A DNA stretch of 64,000 nucleotides, taken from the NCBI GenBank assembly GCA_027037535.1, contig JALVZQ010000008.1, positions 124,001-188,000 of the forward strand, in the 5' to 3' direction. Of this stretch, positions 27,058 through 34,379 are shown in pieces. The stretch comes from Acidilobaceae archaeon. Its GTDB lineage: Archaea; Thermoproteota; Thermoprotei_A; Sulfolobales; Acidilobaceae. The notes under the pieces were generated by a model. It saw nothing but the letters and a program-made list of their open reading frames with translations, was not told the origin of the DNA and searched no databases. A program made the position numbers and the translations under genes. Each line of letters opens with the position of its first letter. Within the stretch, counting starts at the first letter, position 1.

Positions 27058-27170
27058 CCATACTTTCTTTTCCTATTCCGTACTAGATACCTAGTAGTTA
27101 GATATATTCTTAGACCCTCGGTATACCTTCCTAGGAGGCCATAAAGGACACGGTTTCGAGAGAGGAACGG

Positions 27171-28496
27171 GTGCATAAGTTGAGTATCGAGGAGGGCAAC
27201 GAGTACCTATACGTGACAAGCACTGCTATAGAGATACTGAAGAAGTATCCTCTATGCGATAGGTGTCTAGGGCGATTATTTGCGAAACTAGGATATGGAT
27301 GGTCAAACAGGCAACGGGGAGAAAGCATAAAAAGGGTCGTATTAATGGAGCTCCACAACATGCTACGAAACGAGAAGATAGAGAAAGAACAATTCGAAGC
27401 CATAGCAAGAAACATAGGCGAACATGCTCAACCCCTATTGAGAAAGCTGGGTCTAGGCAATGACGAAAATACAAGATGCCTGGTCTGCGGGGGACTGCTA
27501 GATAGCTTTATAGAAGACGTAAGCAGAAGGAGCATACCTATCCTAAAAGCCTATGATATAAAGCGGTTTATTGTCGGGGCAAAAGTTAGTGGATCAATAA
27601 TAAACAGGGAGAACCAGCTTAAACTAGAGTTTAGGCTTGGCTTTGGAGAAAGTATAAAGGCAGAGATCAGGAGAGAAATAGGAAAACTAATACAATCCCT
27701 CGACAAGGATCTTACAGTAGACTTCGATAACCCAGAAGCAACACTCCTCGTAGAATACCCGGCTGGCGCAATCTATCTCCAGGTAAATAGCCTATTGATA
27801 AAGGGCCGATACTGGAAAACCGGCCGTATGATAAGTCAGGCCTATTGGCCTACTCCCTCCGGGCCAAAATATTATAGTATAGAAGAAGCACTGTGGAGCG
27901 TTCTCCGCATAATTGGAGCGGAGAGAGTCGTATTACACGCGGCAGGGAGAGAAGATGTAGATGCAAGAATGCTTGGATCGGGTCGACCAGCAATCTTTGA
28001 GTTCAAGACTCCTCGGAAACGTCACCTGCCTCTTAGAGAGCTAGAACAAGAAGCGAATAAGTCGAGTAACTATGTATCGTTTAGATTCGAGGATTATGCC
28101 TCGAGAAAAGACGTGCAATTATACAAGGATGATATGGCGAAAACCTCGAAGATCTATAAGGCCCTTATAGTCTCTGAGGAGCCCATCGACGATGATAAGC
28201 TTAAGGAGCTAGAATCCTTCTTTGTGGATAGGCTCATAATGCAGAAGACGCCTAGCCGGGTACTCCACAGGAGACCCAACATTTTACGTAGGAGAAAAGT
28301 ATACTCAATGCAATGCCTTAAGATATGGGAACACGTCTTCGAATGCCTCATAAACGCGGAGGGAGGCCTCTATATCAAGGAACTTGTTAGCGGAGATGAG
28401 GGCCGGACTACTCCTAGCTTCAGCGAGGTTCTAGGAGCCCCCGCTAGATGCGTGGAGCTCGATGTAGTATCTGTAAAACTAAGAGGGCATCCTTAA
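27171..28496 (+). CDS. pus10: tRNA pseudouridine synthase Pus10
   Basis: Makes pseudouridine 54 and 55 in archaeal tRNAs. The 441-residue protein has an N-terminal zinc-binding part (CDRCLGRLFAKLGYG and CLVCGGLL), a THUMP-like RNA-binding stretch, and the catalytic domain with RMLGSGRPAIFEF containing the family motif around Asp (AGREDVDARMLGSGRP). GTG at 27171 and TTG at 27180 are both possible starts; GGGTG sits 5-6 nt before the TTG. It leads the rpl21e-rpoF operon. Confidence 0.93.
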   Translation: MHKLSIEEGNEYLYVTSTAIEILKKYPLCDRCLGRLFAKLGYGWSNRQRGESIKRVVLMELHNMLRNEKIEKEQFEAIARNIGEHAQPLLRKLGLGNDENTRCLVCGGLLDSFIEDVSRRSIPILKAYDIKRFIVGAKVSGSIINRENQLKLEFRLGFGESIKAEIRREIGKLIQSLDKDLTVDFDNPEATLLVEYPAGAIYLQVNSLLIKGRYWKTGRMISQAYWPTPSGPKYYSIEEALWSVLRIIGAERVVLHAAGREDVDARMLGSGRPAIFEFKTPRKRHLPLRELEQEANKSSNYVSFRFEDYASRKDVQLYKDDMAKTSKIYKALIVSEEPIDDDKLKELESFFVDRLIMQKTPSRVLHRRPNILRRRKVYSMQCLKIWEHVFECLINAEGGLYIKELVSGDEGRTTPSFSEVLGAPARCVELDVVSVKLRGHP

Positions 28497-28536
28497 AATA
28501 CCCTTCAATGCTCACACCTAGAGAGGTGTCGGGAAA

Positions 28537-28836
28537 ATGGTAAAGCCGCCAAGGGGCTACAGGCACAGAACAAGGAAACTACTTCGCAAAAAAGTAAGGG
28601 AAAAAGGGGCTATCCCAAAACTCTCGGTTATCCTGAGAGAGTACAAGCTAGGTGAGAGAGTAGCTATAAAAATAGATCCTTCGTTCCATTATGGAATGCC
28701 CCATAGGAGATTCCATGGCCTAACAGGTGTTATAACAGGTAAGCGTGGAAGGGCATACGAGGTTGAGGTATATCTTGGTAGGAAAAAGAAGATACTATAC
28801 GTACCGCCCGAGCATCTACGCCCGCTAAAAGGCTAG
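28537..28836 (+). CDS. rpl21e: 50S ribosomal protein L21e
   Basis: A 99-residue basic large-subunit protein: MVKPPRGYRHRTRKLLRKKV, then GERVAIKIDPSFHYGMPHRRF and GLTGVITGKRGRAYEVEV, all L21e hallmarks. It lies between pus10 and rpoF in an order conserved across many archaea. GAGGTG precedes the ATG at a workable distance. Confidence 0.96.
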   Translation: MVKPPRGYRHRTRKLLRKKVREKGAIPKLSVILREYKLGERVAIKIDPSFHYGMPHRRFHGLTGVITGKRGRAYEVEVYLGRKKKILYVPPEHLRPLKG

Positions 28837-28905
28837 CTAAAATATTCGCTCTTTTCCTCATATAATTAAGGCTAGACCACCTATACTAGTAGGGGCTGAT
28901 AACAA

Positions 28906-29271
28906 ATGACAAGGAAGATACTTTCATCTAAGAGCCTAACTTGGTCGGAAGCAAAAGAGATCCTGCAAAAAAGAAAACAGGAGAGTAGCGGTGGCATACT
29001 AGTAACACAGGAACGAGCATGGGAATATTTAAAGACCTTCGCTGTTCTCGACTCAAAAACAGCGAGGAAACTAGTTAATGAGCTAGTAAATGAAACGTCT
29101 ATAGACGAGGACCTAGCGGTAGTGGTAGCTAACATGTGTCCCTCGACTAAGGGAGAGATAAGATCTATACTTGAGATGAAGAAAGAGATACAATACAATG
29201 AAGAAGTCGTAGACAAAATAAAGTCTATAGTTGACAAATATTGCCAACCGACTATAGAAGAGCAATCTTAG
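28906..29271 (+). CDS. rpoF: RNA polymerase subunit F (Rpb4)
   Basis: The Rpb4 homologue that forms the polymerase stalk with subunit E (Rpb7) and helps open-complex formation and termination. The 121-residue helical protein has the HRDC-like C-terminal region (LVNELVNETSIDEDLAVVVANMCPSTKGEIRSIL), including the typical AxxxxNMCPxTxxEIRSIL. It is followed by the DUF655 gene, the usual archaeal neighbour. Confidence 0.94.
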   Translation: MTRKILSSKSLTWSEAKEILQKRKQESSGGILVTQERAWEYLKTFAVLDSKTARKLVNELVNETSIDEDLAVVVANMCPSTKGEIRSILEMKKEIQYNEEVVDKIKSIVDKYCQPTIEEQS

Positions 29272-29296
29272 AACGCTTGCTCAAAACCCTACTCCA

Positions 29297-29317
29297 ATAC
29301 AATAGTTATGATTGTAT
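29297..29317. repeat. Inverted repeat ATACAAT/ATTGTAT downstream of rpoF
   Basis: ATACAAT, a 7-nt loop, then ATTGTAT form a perfect 7-bp palindrome. Flanking CTACTCC and GGAGTTAG extend it imperfectly. It sits in the 149-nt gap between rpoF and the DUF655 gene. It could be a regulator site or an RNA hairpin affecting read-through; sequence alone does not decide. Confidence 0.45.
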
Positions 29318-29420
29318 GACTAGGAGTTAGAAACGTTGAGAGCGTTTTAGCTATATTCCTTATAGGCTAGATCTATATTCTATAACTTACATATAAGTAT
29401 TATTGTGGAGCTGTGGGGAG

Positions 29421-30320
29421 ATGAAGGGTCCGAGGGAGAGATACCGCGATAAGAGGCATGAGGCGGCCCCGATAGTCTCGCATCCAGCTACAGAGATAGA
29501 GGCAATTATACTCGATTATCTTCCGAAAGGATATTACGCTGATCCACATAGGGAACATCGTAACAGGCCTGTTGCACAAGCACTTGGACTAAGGAACTTT
29601 ATCTTGCTAGACGGAATCCCCCTCGAACCAGTAGAACCCCTAGAGTATGTCTCACTAGCAAGAGAAATCACAAGAACTCTTCCAATTGAGATAGGACCGG
29701 GAGGAAGACCATTAACTAAGACCGTGTATCTAGCCTGTATACCTGGCGCGGACAAGCACATCTACTGCTATCCATTTGAAATTAAAGATCCTAAAACTAT
29801 GAGAATAATCGTTGAGACAGTTGAGAGTGAAGATCCCAGAGTAATAGTCGTGACGAGCCTAGAAGCATTAAAGAGCGTGGCGCAAGAACGCGGATTACCT
29901 ACAAAGATACTAGTAGTGCCTAGACGACCACTAACCTATAATGATCTATCAGACTTCGCGAAGAAGACTCTAGAAGAAGCTCTGAGAAAAGCTATAACCG
30001 ATAGAGAAGAATTCTTCGTAGAATTCTTCAATACAGCTGCTCCTATAAACATAAGACTACATAGCCTAAACCTACTGAAAGGAATAGGCAAGAGAGTACT
30101 TCTACAAATAATCAGAACAAGGGAAAGACGACCCTTCAAATCCTTTAACGATATAAAGAAGATCATAAAGGCAGACCCGGTAGATGCATTAGTCGAAAAA
30201 ATACTAGAAGAAATACGTGGAGAAGCAAGATACTACCTGTTCGTCCCCCCACCACCTGGATCCAACGAACCGTTCCTCAATTACATGGATTACATTAGAA
30301 AACACATGAGAAGACGGTGA
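29421..30320 (+). CDS. DUF655 family RNA-binding-like protein with an insertion
   Basis: A 299-residue member of archaeal DUF655, always found between rpoF and ksgA. The N-terminal IEAIILDYLPKGYYADPHREHRNRPVAQALG and the C-terminal helix-hairpin-helix-like LLKGIGKRVLLQIIRTRERRPFKSFNDI match the family. Between them lies roughly 110 residues not seen in the typical ~190-residue protein. GGGGAG just before ATG 29421 sets the start. Its last bases include GGTGAT, which can serve the following ksgA. Confidence 0.85.
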   Translation: MKGPRERYRDKRHEAAPIVSHPATEIEAIILDYLPKGYYADPHREHRNRPVAQALGLRNFILLDGIPLEPVEPLEYVSLAREITRTLPIEIGPGGRPLTKTVYLACIPGADKHIYCYPFEIKDPKTMRIIVETVESEDPRVIVVTSLEALKSVAQERGLPTKILVVPRRPLTYNDLSDFAKKTLEEALRKAITDREEFFVEFFNTAAPINIRLHSLNLLKGIGKRVLLQIIRTRERRPFKSFNDIKKIIKADPVDALVEKILEEIRGEARYYLFVPPPPGSNEPFLNYMDYIRKHMRRR

Positions 30321-30323
30321 TAA

Positions 30324-31130
30324 ATAATCGAAGAAGTTAACTCACACCAAAACCTTAGAAAACTACTTCTATCGATTCTAAGTAGACACGGACTACGTCC
30401 AAAGAAGAAATATGGGCAGCATTTCCTCGTTTCACGTAAAGGAATTAAATTATTTACAGATACACTCTCAGCTCTCACTCCCAACAGTTGCCTCGAGATA
30501 GGGATAGGCGTTGGATTCATCACCTTCTATTCTTCGAGGATTGTTCCTAAGATAGTAGGCGTCGAAATAGATAGAAGTCTAGCCGTGGCCTCCCAAGAAA
30601 TACTATTGAGTACTCCTAATGTCCTTGTCGTAATAGGAGATGGGTTAAGGATGCTAGACGCATGGAGAGGAAGCTGTCTTTATTCTAACACACCATATAA
30701 TTTAACTAGCCAGATAATAGCACGTTCTGCAAAAAACAACCATGTAGATGTCCTGGTTTTAGGTGTCCAGTATGACTTAGCCAAGAGGATTCTCGCACAT
30801 CCAGGCTCCAGGGATTATGGTAGGTTAACCGTGATAGCAAGACTATTTTTCGATGTTGAGCATGTCGGTTTCATCCCGCGCTCATGGTTTTACCCGGTTC
30901 CAAAAGTGGAATCATCTGTTCTTTTACTAAAGCGTAAGCGTCGTTGGAAACCAGAATATAATATTCTAGAACAATTGACTGCATGTCTGTTCAGTCAAAG
31001 AAATAGGCGAGCATCTAAGATAGTTGCGAGGTGCGCTCCCGGGACTCCGCATAGTATTGATCCAGGAAAAAGAGTAAGAGACATAGATCCGGAAACCATT
31101 TTGTCCCTAATCGAGGAACAACATAATTAG
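30324..31130 (+). CDS. ksgA: rRNA small-subunit adenine dimethyltransferase KsgA/Dim1, non-canonical start
   Basis: Dimethylates the two adjacent adenines near the 3' end of 16S rRNA. Conserved elements are LRPKKKYGQHFLVS (N-terminal KsgA signature), CLEIGIGVGFIT (SAM motif I), VEID, and NTPYNLTSQI (the NxPY catalytic motif). The family N-terminus is in frame from about 30324, directly after an in-frame TAA at 30321, yet no ATG, GTG or TTG occurs until 30585, far inside the domain. I therefore place the start at ATA 30324 or ATC 30327, downstream of GGTGAT (30316-30321) in the DUF655 stop region. A sequencing error is the alternative. Confidence 0.85.
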   Translation: MIEEVNSHQNLRKLLLSILSRHGLRPKKKYGQHFLVSRKGIKLFTDTLSALTPNSCLEIGIGVGFITFYSSRIVPKIVGVEIDRSLAVASQEILLSTPNVLVVIGDGLRMLDAWRGSCLYSNTPYNLTSQIIARSAKNNHVDVLVLGVQYDLAKRILAHPGSRDYGRLTVIARLFFDVEHVGFIPRSWFYPVPKVESSVLLLKRKRRWKPEYNILEQLTACLFSQRNRRASKIVARCAPGTPHSIDPGKRVRDIDPETILSLIEEQHN

Positions 31131-31170
31131 GATCTCTACATAACATCTAATAGAGCATTGGTAGCCGAGA

Positions 31171-31800
31171 ATGATATTCACTGGGAAGAGAGATATATCG
31201 AGTTCAAATATTATCGAGGAGATAAGTGAGGAAATAGAGTACGATGATTGTACATATCCCCCTTCAGACGACTCATTTCTAGGCATGTCACTTATACTAG
31301 AACTAGCTAGGAGACACTACGAGTTCTCTAAGGTACTTGACCTCTGCACGGGTACCGGGATCCTAGCCCTCGCAGCCCATAGATTACTCGATCCAGACCT
31401 GCTAGTTGCCGTTGATGTTTCGCCTTACGCAGTGCAGGACGCTAGGAGAAATCTTCCGAGCGAGATACTGGTTATCAGGTGTAATCTAGCAGAGTGCATA
31501 CGTGGAACATGGGATCTTGTAATAGTTAACCCTCCCTATCTCCCGTATACTGATGACGTGGATAACTGTGAGGGATTTCTGGTCAACACCTGGAGGGATA
31601 CCGGGGTTCTTAGAAGGGCATGTCTTCAATCAGCTAATATTGCGGATTCGGTTCTTTTCATATATAGTTCTCTGTCTCCTTTCGACGTTGAAGAATGCCT
31701 ATCCTCAAGAGGCTTCGATATTAAGCTGAAACTGGCCAGAGGATTCTTCATGGAAAAAATATATGCGATATACGCTGAGCGGAAGTTCAGGGAGACGTGA
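31171..31800 (+). CDS. HemK/Mtq2-like protein methyltransferase
   Basis: A 209-residue SAM-dependent methyltransferase of the PrmC/HemK/Mtq2 type, which in archaea and eukaryotes methylates the GGQ glutamine of release factor aRF1/eRF1. Visible motifs are YPPSDDSFL near residue 30, VLDLCTGTGILALAAH (motif I), VAVDVSPYAVQDAR (motif II) and the catalytic VNPPYLPY. It follows ksgA by 40 nt, a conserved archaeal neighbour. Confidence 0.9.
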   Translation: MIFTGKRDISSSNIIEEISEEIEYDDCTYPPSDDSFLGMSLILELARRHYEFSKVLDLCTGTGILALAAHRLLDPDLLVAVDVSPYAVQDARRNLPSEILVIRCNLAECIRGTWDLVIVNPPYLPYTDDVDNCEGFLVNTWRDTGVLRRACLQSANIADSVLFIYSSLSPFDVEECLSSRGFDIKLKLARGFFMEKIYAIYAERKFRET

Positions 31801-31804
31801 TAGA

Positions 31805-32536
31805 ATGACTAGATTGAGACTAGTTCTCGTAGAGACAGAAGGTGGAGTAAATCTTGGCATGATAGCGAGGCTCTGCGAAAACTTTGACGTAGACGAATTC
31901 TACCTAGTTAATCCTAAAGCAAGCCTCGAGGAGGCTAAAGAGTACGCAGTACATGCAGCACATAGACTAGATAACGCGGTCATAGTCGACTCACTCAACA
32001 AGGCTTTGGAAGGCGTTGATCTCAGCATCTGTACTTCTGCCAAGACCAGTGAGAGAAACGTGCTAAGGGAACCCATAACCGTGCGTGAGGCTGCGGATCT
32101 CTTTTCCGAGATAGATGGTATTGTTGGACTCGTGATGGGTAGAGAAAGCGTTGGCTTGACACGCGAAGAGCTCAGGAAATGCGATATACTTAGCCATATA
32201 CCTAGTAGTCCCAAGTATCCGGCTCTGAATCTTGCGAACGCGACAGCAATATATCTATACGAGTTCTATCAAGCTAGAACTAGAGGCTCCTCCACGACCA
32301 AGCCTAGCTCCAGGACTATAGGATTACTTGACGCATATACTAGAGCCCTGTCGGAAATCCTCATACATGACGAAATAAAGCAGAAAGACGTGGTCCTCGC
32401 CCTTAAGAGAATAGCGATGAAGAACATTACTCGCAAGAGAGAAATAGATCTACTAGTCTATCTCTTATCAAAGGCTTGTAGGAGGATCGAAGGCTGTGAA
32501 GACAAAGTATCTAGTTACATGCAATCCAGGCCTTGA
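31805..32536 (+). CDS. trmJ: SPOUT RNA ribose methyltransferase, TrmJ-like
   Basis: A TrmH/SPOUT-class enzyme most similar to TrmJ, which methylates ribose 32 of tRNAs. The 243 residues include LVLVETEGGVNLGMIARLCENF (motif 1), GLVMGRESVGLTREEL (motif 2, knotted SAM site) and YPALNLANATAIYLYEF (motif 3). The start at ATG 31805 is preferred over an earlier in-frame ATG inside the HemK-like gene because CGTGAT precedes it and the family begins here. Overlaps the next gene by 41 nt. Confidence 0.88.
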   Translation: MTRLRLVLVETEGGVNLGMIARLCENFDVDEFYLVNPKASLEEAKEYAVHAAHRLDNAVIVDSLNKALEGVDLSICTSAKTSERNVLREPITVREAADLFSEIDGIVGLVMGRESVGLTREELRKCDILSHIPSSPKYPALNLANATAIYLYEFYQARTRGSSTTKPSSRTIGLLDAYTRALSEILIHDEIKQKDVVLALKRIAMKNITRKREIDLLVYLLSKACRRIEGCEDKVSSYMQSRP

Positions 32537-33563
32537 AGACATCGCTGCTAAGGAGATCACCGAGGAATTACCTAGTGCAAGGATACTTCTGCGCAAGGAG
32601 TATAAGGGAAGGATAATTGTTGAGGATGAACAGGACGAATATGTTATGACCCGGCTGATAAAGCTACGAAGCATTCACTCCGCATACATACTATTGGCTC
32701 AGGACACTATTGGCAAGACTGTTTCTGATCTCGATAAAATCTATGCAATTGTCGAGAACTCGAGCATAGACAGGTATATTCCTGCTGGAGCCTCATTCGC
32801 TGTTAGAGCTTCGAGAATAGGTGAAGGACACGAGTATACGAGCATGGATGTAGCCAGGATAACTGGAGACGCTATAGGGAGAGTTTATCTTGAACGATAT
32901 GGCAGTGCTCCTCTCGTCAGATTAAATTCGCCGAGCATAACAGTCTATGCCGAGATAGACGAGGATATCTACAGACTGGGTATAGAAATTACAGGCGAAA
33001 GAAGCCTTCACAGAAGAGGATACAGAATATATGATCATCCAGCCGCCCTTAAAGCTACACTGGCCTATTCAATGCTTAGACTCATAGGAGCCCATGATAA
33101 CAGTGTCATTATGGACCCAATGTGCGGAGGAGGTACTGTTGCTATAGAGGCAGCTCTCTTATTCGAGAATTCAAAGATTCTCTGTGTAGACAAGTTATCA
33201 AAACACATACGGGGAGCAAGAATAAACGCATTAGCTGCAAGAGTCTATAACAGGATACACTTCTATGTACACGATGCAAGAAGACTCGAGGAAATAATTC
33301 CTGAAGATAGCGTCGATTTCGTTGTAAGTAATCCCCCATACGGGATACGCATGGGGGATCCTACTAGCGTCAGAAGACTCTATAGAGATTTCCTGCCCAG
33401 CCTCTACAAAATAATGGCTCCCGACGGAAAAGCTGGTGTAATTACTGCCGACTCACACTACTTCGCAAAATATGCTAGAGAGGCAGGATTCAAAATAACA
33501 AGTGCCAGAAAAGTAAGACATGGAGATCTCTGGGCGACTATCTTCATACTAGAGAAGCACTAG
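32496..33563 (+). CDS. THUMP-domain tRNA guanine-N2 methyltransferase, Trm14/TrmN-like
   Basis: A 355-residue class I methyltransferase with an N-terminal ferredoxin-like plus THUMP domain (about 1-160) and a C-terminal Rossmann domain: VIMDPMCGGGTVAIEAALL (motif I) and VDFVVSNPPYGIRMGD (NPPY, N2-guanine methylation). Archaeal relatives methylate G6 or G10 of tRNA; G6 (Trm14) is my best guess. It starts with GTG, is preceded by GGAGGATCGAAGG, and ends 51 nt before tRNA-Asp. Confidence 0.85.
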   Translation: MKTKYLVTCNPGLEDIAAKEITEELPSARILLRKEYKGRIIVEDEQDEYVMTRLIKLRSIHSAYILLAQDTIGKTVSDLDKIYAIVENSSIDRYIPAGASFAVRASRIGEGHEYTSMDVARITGDAIGRVYLERYGSAPLVRLNSPSITVYAEIDEDIYRLGIEITGERSLHRRGYRIYDHPAALKATLAYSMLRLIGAHDNSVIMDPMCGGGTVAIEAALLFENSKILCVDKLSKHIRGARINALAARVYNRIHFYVHDARRLEEIIPEDSVDFVVSNPPYGIRMGDPTSVRRLYRDFLPSLYKIMAPDGKAGVITADSHYFAKYAREAGFKITSARKVRHGDLWATIFILEKH

Positions 33564-33575
33564 ACACAGGATAAT

Positions 33576-33585
33576 CTTTATAATC
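33576..33585 (+). promoter_or_regulatory. TATA box of tRNA-Asp
   Basis: CTTTATAATC is centred about 35 nt upstream of the first tRNA base (33615), predicting a start site a few bases before the gene. This indicates the tRNA is transcribed independently of the upstream methyltransferase operon. Confidence 0.55.
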
Positions 33586-33654
33586 CATCCCGTGTCTAGA
33601 AAATCATGGCCCGTGCCGCGGTAGTATAGCCTGGCCTAGTATGCGGGCCTGTCA

Positions 33655-34221
33655 AAGGCCCAACCTCCGCCCCCATAATTATCGGTGCACCCAGAAAGGT
33701 CTATTATGGTGTAACGTGCACTACATATAGTATTACTCTAACAGTTTTACCTAGGTAGAAACATGACCATTAAAATGACTCGATGTTACGAATGTTTTAT
33801 AGCAGGCCTCTTGATGGCGGAAGGTGGGTTTGGTAAAAAAGAACACAGAAATGTTGGCAGAGTAACATTTACAAACACAGATCCTAAAATTATAAAAATG
33901 GTATATAATTTTTTTATTAATTATATGAAAATATCTAAAGATAAAGTAAAAATATACGTCTCTTATAATAAAAGTATCGCAATACTTGACGAAGGAGAGA
34001 TACTAAATTTTTGTAAAAATTACTTAAATATACCTGAAAATAACATAAAAATATATAGCTATAATAGAAAAGTGAAGAAAATAAGAAGACGACAGAGTTC
34101 ACAGTACGGTATATGTCAAATTAGAATAAATAATGTTAGTATAAGAAATCTCATAGAAAACTTTTTAAGATCCATACTCCAAACAATTGATGTTCCTGGG
34201 GGCGGAGGAGGGCCTACAGGC
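33655..34221 (+). mobile_element. Mobile-type archaeal tRNA intron encoding a LAGLIDADG protein
   Basis: 567 nt between tRNA-Asp positions 37 and 38. Its ends pair strongly (AGGCCC/GGGCCT, then an 11-bp GC helix), so the splice motif can fold despite the large insert. The interior is visibly AT-rich, unlike the flanking genes, as expected for an acquired element. It holds one ORF (33763-34230) with its own possible TATA element. Archaeal rRNA introns encoding LAGLIDADG enzymes are well known; a tRNA intron doing so is unusual to my knowledge. Mobility is inferred, not shown. Confidence 0.85.
33724..33732 (+). promoter_or_regulatory. Possible intron-internal TATA box for the endonuclease ORF
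   Basis: CATATAGTA inside the intron lies about 35 nt upstream of the ORF's ATG (33763), which would place a start site near 33753 and leave a leader of about 10 nt. If real, the endonuclease could be expressed without transcription of the tRNA 5' exon. Weak evidence: the surrounding sequence is AT-rich anyway. Confidence 0.3.
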
Positions 34222-34230
34222 AGCCCGTGA
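33763..34230 (+). CDS. LAGLIDADG homing endonuclease in the tRNA-Asp intron
   Basis: A 155-residue basic protein with a single LAGLIDADG helix at residues 12-21 (FIAGLLMAEG; Glu20 in the metal-binding position), followed by the RVTFTNTDPKIIKMV stretch typical of this family and Lys/Arg-rich DNA-binding segments. One motif implies action as a homodimer. ATG 33763 follows CTAGGTAG. The frame crosses the 3' splice site at a codon boundary (34221/34222) and stops at TGA 34228-34230 inside the tRNA 3' exon, so the last two residues are tRNA-encoded. Base composition is far more AT-rich than the neighbours. Confidence 0.85.
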   Translation: MTIKMTRCYECFIAGLLMAEGGFGKKEHRNVGRVTFTNTDPKIIKMVYNFFINYMKISKDKVKIYVSYNKSIAILDEGEILNFCKNYLNIPENNIKIYSYNRKVKKIRRRQSSQYGICQIRINNVSIRNLIENFLRSILQTIDVPGGGGGPTGSP

Positions 34231-34379
34231 CCCGGGTTCAAATCCCGGCCGCGGCGCCAGGCCCTTCTCCAAAATTATTCTTCCAGTCAAAGATACCAGT
34301 TATAGGAACGTGTACTACGTAATGGATACGATTTTAGATTTCCAAGACAATATTTCATTCCATGGGGATATTGAGAAAA

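Larger units (their letters stand above)
33615..34259 (+). tRNA. tRNA-Asp (GTC) interrupted by a 567-nt homing-endonuclease intron
   Basis: 5' exon 33615-33654 and 3' exon 34222-34259 join to a 78-nt tRNA: acceptor GCCGCGG/CCGCGGC, anticodon stem CGGGC/GCCCG, loop CTGTCAA with anticodon GTC, T arm CCGGG-TTCAAAT-CCCGG, discriminator G (correct for Asp), encoded CCA. The intron lies at 37/38. The precursor forms a canonical hBHBh': anticodon stem, 3-nt bulges CAA and GCA, a 4-bp central helix CTGT/ACAG, then AGGCCC/GGGCCT and a further 11-bp CCTCCGCCCCC/GGGGGCGGAGG helix. No other tRNA-Asp is visible in the window. Confidence 0.93.

Noticed and set aside
33615-34259. Disrupted tRNA from a provirus integration, or a trans-split tRNA
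   Set aside because: The two halves form a perfect canonical BHB with each other, there is no integrase or duplicated attachment repeat, and both halves lie in order on the same strand 567 nt apart. A cis intron explains everything.
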